A stretch of 49,519 nt of DNA from Alicyclobacillus contaminans DSM 17975. GTDB lineage: Bacteria; Bacillota; Bacilli; Alicyclobacillales; Alicyclobacillaceae. The translations under genes and the position numbers were made by a program. Below, in pieces: positions 47,828-49,519 of the stretch (positions are counted from its first letter, which is position 1; each line of letters starts with the position of its first letter). The DNA is taken from the NCBI RefSeq assembly GCF_000429525.1, contig NZ_AUCA01000028.1, positions 1 to 49,519 on the forward strand, written 5' to 3'. Under the pieces are notes generated by a model that ran no database searches, was not told where the DNA came from, and saw nothing but the letters and a program-made list of their open reading frames with translations.

Positions 47828-48259
47828 TCACGTCGAGAGAACTCCGGCGGCCAGTGCCCTTTGCGCCACATCCGCAATCGTGTACCGTTGCAACGTTTCA
47901 AGGATAGCCTGTTCCGCTTCGTTGGCAATCGCGTCAAATACCGTGGGCATGCCCGACCCCACAGGGCACCGCGGATTGGGTTCCGCTGGACTTGGAGCCA
48001 ATGCCCGCTCCATCTGCAAGGTTTGATAGACCTCGGACAGTCGAATGTCTTCTGGCGCCCTTGTCAGACGATATCCTCCATCACGCCCCTCCCGGGTTTC
48101 AATGAGGCCGACTTCCACGAGACGCTTCAAGACTCGACGGAGGAAAACGGCATGGGTATTCACACTGGATGCAATGAACCTGCTGGAATAACCTTCTCTA
48201 TTTTGCGCCAACAAGGCCAGTGCATGTACAGACATTGAAAACCATCCACTCGCTGCCAT
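47828..48259 (-). CDS. Rrf2-family transcriptional regulator (YwnA-like)
   Basis: A 143-residue winged-helix protein: FSMSVHALALLAQNREGYSSRFIASSVNTHAVFLRRVLKRLVEVGLIETREGRDGGYRLTRAPEDIRLSEVYQTL is the Rrf2 DNA-binding domain, where GRDGGYRLTR is the wing. Only one Cys is present (in NPRCPVG), so it cannot carry an IscR-like Fe-S cluster on three Cys; it more resembles the YwnA/CymR-like or single-Cys redox-sensing members. ATG 48259 follows GGAGGGG. The shared motif before itself and before the reductase suggests autoregulation and control of that enzyme. Confidence 0.88.
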   Translation of the reverse strand: MAASGWFSMSVHALALLAQNREGYSSRFIASSVNTHAVFLRRVLKRLVEVGLIETREGRDGGYRLTRAPEDIRLSEVYQTLQMERALAPSPAEPNPRCPVGSGMPTVFDAIANEAEQAILETLQRYTIADVAQRALAAGVLST

Positions 48260-48285
48260 ATTGTCCCCTCCATGGTTTTGACTAT

Positions 48286-48304
48286 AACCAAGTTGATTTC
48301 AGTT
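48286..48304. promoter_or_regulatory. Candidate Rrf2-family operator, copy 2
   Basis: AACCAAGTTGATTTCAGTT lies 27 bases before the regulator's own ATG. Consensus with copy 1: AACCAARTYRRTTTYAGTT, an imperfect AAC...GTT dyad. Confidence 0.5.
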
Positions 48305-48345
48305 TGTCAAACGCTTTTCTCAGACGGCTAGGAGGAAGTTTCCTT

Positions 48346-48384
48346 CTCTCACAAAAAGTAACCGCCGCCAAAATCGGCAGCGGT
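48346..48384 (-). terminator. Terminator of the tiny basic ORF
   Basis: CCGCTGCC/GGCGGCGG stem on the minus strand followed by TTACTTTTTG, 11 bases after the small ORF's stop. Confidence 0.65.
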
Positions 48385-48393
48385 GATGGCTCA

Positions 48394-48474
48394 TCAGACT
48401 CTGTGGCGACGCTTTTTCACGATGATCAACAACTTCTGACCTGAGAATAGCTTGATGACTCTGATCCGACGCAT
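48394..48474 (-). CDS. Tiny basic ORF (26 residues)
   Basis: ATG 48474 follows GGGGGTGAG and opens a frame starting MRRIRVIKLFSGQ, then a hydrophobic centre LLIIV and a basic end KKRRHRV. A terminator follows directly. The clean ribosome site plus terminator argue that it is real. The peptide is strongly cationic and amphipathic. I know no family for it. Confidence 0.45.
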   Translation of the reverse strand: MRRIRVIKLFSGQKLLIIVKKRRHRV

Positions 48475-48660
48475 CTGACTCACCCCCGTACTACATAGAT
48501 ATGCTCGTCGCTCGGGCACGCGTGGACGAACAATACCTATCCGAGGTGAGACTGACGCCCCCGTCGGGCGACGAACGCCCTGCAGGGCCTTACTGGACTC
48601 GCGGGGCCATCCAGTGATTGCAGGGGCACCGACAGGTTGAGTGTGCCAGTGTAACCAGGT

Positions 48661-48686
48661 ATTTTGCATTTCAATATGTGCAAAAT
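48661..48686. promoter_or_regulatory. Palindrome ATTTTGCA-N10-TGCAAAAT
   Basis: Perfect 8-base arms at 48661-48668 and 48679-48686. It lies between the tiny ORF on the left and a plus-strand terminator on the right. It could be an operator or overlap divergent promoters. Confidence 0.45.
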
Positions 48687-48721
48687 CATGATAAGGTACT
48701 TGCGATCACCCTTACCCCACT

Positions 48722-48752
48722 GTGAGGCAGCCAACAGGCTGCCTTTCTTTTT
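48722..48752 (+). terminator. Plus-strand terminator without an obvious gene
   Basis: AGGCAGCC/GGCTGCCT stem with a 4-base loop followed by TTCTTTTT on the plus strand. No protein gene lies upstream on that strand for several hundred bases, so it may end a small RNA or a very short ORF. Confidence 0.7.
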
Positions 48753-48807
48753 GGGAAGTTTGGACTTGAAAGCAGGGCATCTTGCACCTGTTCGGAATCA
48801 TAACAAG

Positions 48808-48835
48808 GGCACCAGCCACGGCCGGTGCCCTCAAA
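48808..48835 (-). terminator. Terminator of the CotD-like gene
   Basis: AGGGCACC/GGTGCCCT stem on the minus strand, 13 bases after the coat gene stop, followed by TGTTATG. Weak T run. Confidence 0.55.
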
Positions 48836-48847
48836 ACAGCTAACTTG

Positions 48848-49042
48848 TCACCAGCATCTTCTGCCAGGGCAACCTGGATCCACAACGATGTTTCTTGTAA
48901 TGGGTTGGTAAAAGTGCCGAGGCACATTTACAATGACGTGTCTGTTGATGTTTACAATCGGATGGACATAGGGAACCATCCGAGGAATGTAGCAATCTCG
49001 AACACAGTAGCGGGGCGGACATACGATTGGCGGGCAATTCAT
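48848..49042 (-). CDS. CotD-like spore coat protein
   Basis: A 64-residue protein rich in Pro, Val, Asn, His and Cys: CPPIVCPPRYCVRD, then IPRMVPYVHPIVNINRHVIVN and VPRHFYQPITRNIVVDPGCPG. The V-P-x-V/I-H-P then V-N-x-N/H-H pattern is that of the CotD/inner coat family. ATG 49042 has GGAGGTG eight bases upstream. It lies 40 bases after the YjcZ-like gene on the same strand, so both are probably expressed together in the mother cell during sporulation. Confidence 0.65.
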   Translation of the reverse strand: MNCPPIVCPPRYCVRDCYIPRMVPYVHPIVNINRHVIVNVPRHFYQPITRNIVVDPGCPGRRCW

Positions 49043-49082
49043 GGCATGGTCACCTCCATCTAGTTGTTGAGACAAATCACAA

Positions 49083-49229
49083 CTACGCTCCGACTCCGGC
49101 ACCTGCGCCATAAGCGCCGCCACCTGCATAACCGCCTGTATACGGAATCAGCAGGATGAACAGCACGAAAATAATCAAGAACACGACTGCCCATCGGGTG
49201 AAGCCTCCAAAACATCCCCCATCGTACAC
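49083..49229 (-). CDS. Small YjcZ-like membrane protein, second copy
   Basis: A 48-residue protein starting MYDGGCFGGF, then a membrane helix TRWAVVFLIIFVLFILLIP and a Gly/Ala/Tyr tail (GGYAGGGAYGAGAG). The Gly-rich head, single helix and small size fit the YjcZ class of sporulation proteins. The helix is nearly identical to that of the plus-strand gene at 17409-17624. GTG start with GAAGGGGG eight bases upstream. Followed by the CotD-like gene. Confidence 0.75.
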   Translation of the reverse strand: MYDGGCFGGFTRWAVVFLIIFVLFILLIPYTGGYAGGGAYGAGAGVGA

Positions 49230-49257
49230 GAACTACACCCCCTTCAGCCTGGATGAC

Positions 49258-49491
49258 TCATCTTACGATGATGTCTCTCCTGTTGAAGCGGCTATTGCCA
49301 CTGACGGGCTGTCCTAAAGTGCCGTCTTGTCCATAGAAGCCATCGAGTGTCTCCTTGTATTTTGCCACCCAGCCATACAACGTCTTTTGCGAAATACCGA
49401 GCTCCCGAGCCACCTGGCTCGCTGGTTTCCCACTCTCCAAAGCCAATTGAACTGCGTGAAGTTTGAATTCCTTGTCGTACTTCTGTGTCAT
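49258..49491 (-). pseudogene. IS3-family orfA transposase, truncated
   Basis: The 77-residue frame from ATG 49491 (GAGGTG upstream) is the N-terminal helix-turn-helix of an IS3 OrfA: KYDKEFKLHAVQLALESGKPASQVARELGISQKTLYGWVAKYKE. After GQDGTL the sequence leaves the family: the leucine-zipper part that normally follows (about 25-30 residues) is replaced by PVSGNSRFNRRDIIVR and a stop. No OrfB lies to the left. The element therefore looks deleted and inactive. Confidence 0.7.
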
Positions 49492-49519
49492 GTGGCTCAC
49501 CTCGAATCGCCTTATTCTT

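Overview
The window reads as chromosome of a spore-forming, moderately GC-rich Bacillota, most like the Alicyclobacillaceae. The evidence is mixed: small YjcZ-like and CotD-like spore proteins, a B. subtilis sigX-type ECF promoter motif, a CIRCE-like operator, a TRAP-type trp leader, Bacillus-style tRNA clusters with encoded CCA, and strong Shine-Dalgarno sequences. The genus is inference only.

Left part (1-10.6 kb) is accessory. It holds an IS630-family transposase remnant, a tyrosine recombinase with about 900 bases of dyad-rich non-coding DNA upstream, an ECF sigma/anti-sigma pair with a divergent secreted protein, a Phd-type antitoxin with a truncated PIN toxin, a GbsR-type regulator, a RadC-like JAB protein, a DUF5348 protein, a second tyrosine integrase, and an AT-rich segment with a Clp-fold serine protease. 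That segment ends beside tRNA-Thr.

Middle part (10.6-39.5 kb) is mostly core metabolism. It includes a Thr-Met-Ser tRNA operon, aspartokinase, a 1523-residue glutamate synthase, a small YjcZ-like protein, a CoA-binding protein, a cupredoxin-like secreted protein, a BMP-family nucleoside ABC transporter (lipoprotein, ATPase, two permeases), tRNA-Arg, trpG-trpE behind an apparent TRAP attenuator, a nine-gene tRNA operon, a chemotaxis receptor, a decayed GH3 glycosidase beside a ROK repressor, and a MarR regulator. A translationally coupled four-gene sugar operon follows (nucleotidyltransferase, GT4 glycosyltransferase, helical-toroid protein, phosphomannomutase) with a CIRCE-like operator at its promoter, then a Gfo/Idh oxidoreductase.

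Right part (39.8-49.5 kb) carries the most striking locus: a thiazole/oxazole-modified peptide (TOMM) cluster of the heterocycloanthracin/sonorensin type, all on the minus strand. It has a DUF2164-like gene, a 77-residue precursor whose C-terminal half has 13 cysteines at exact three-residue spacing, an intervening terminator, then the Ocin-ThiF-like leader-binding partner, a YcaO cyclodehydratase and a SagB-type dehydrogenase. The expected product is a peptide with many thiazoles. Next come an Rrf2 regulator with an NmrA-type quinone reductase that share a candidate operator, a tiny basic ORF, two sporulation-type small genes and a truncated IS3 orfA.

All family names come from recognising sequence by eye; no database search was run.
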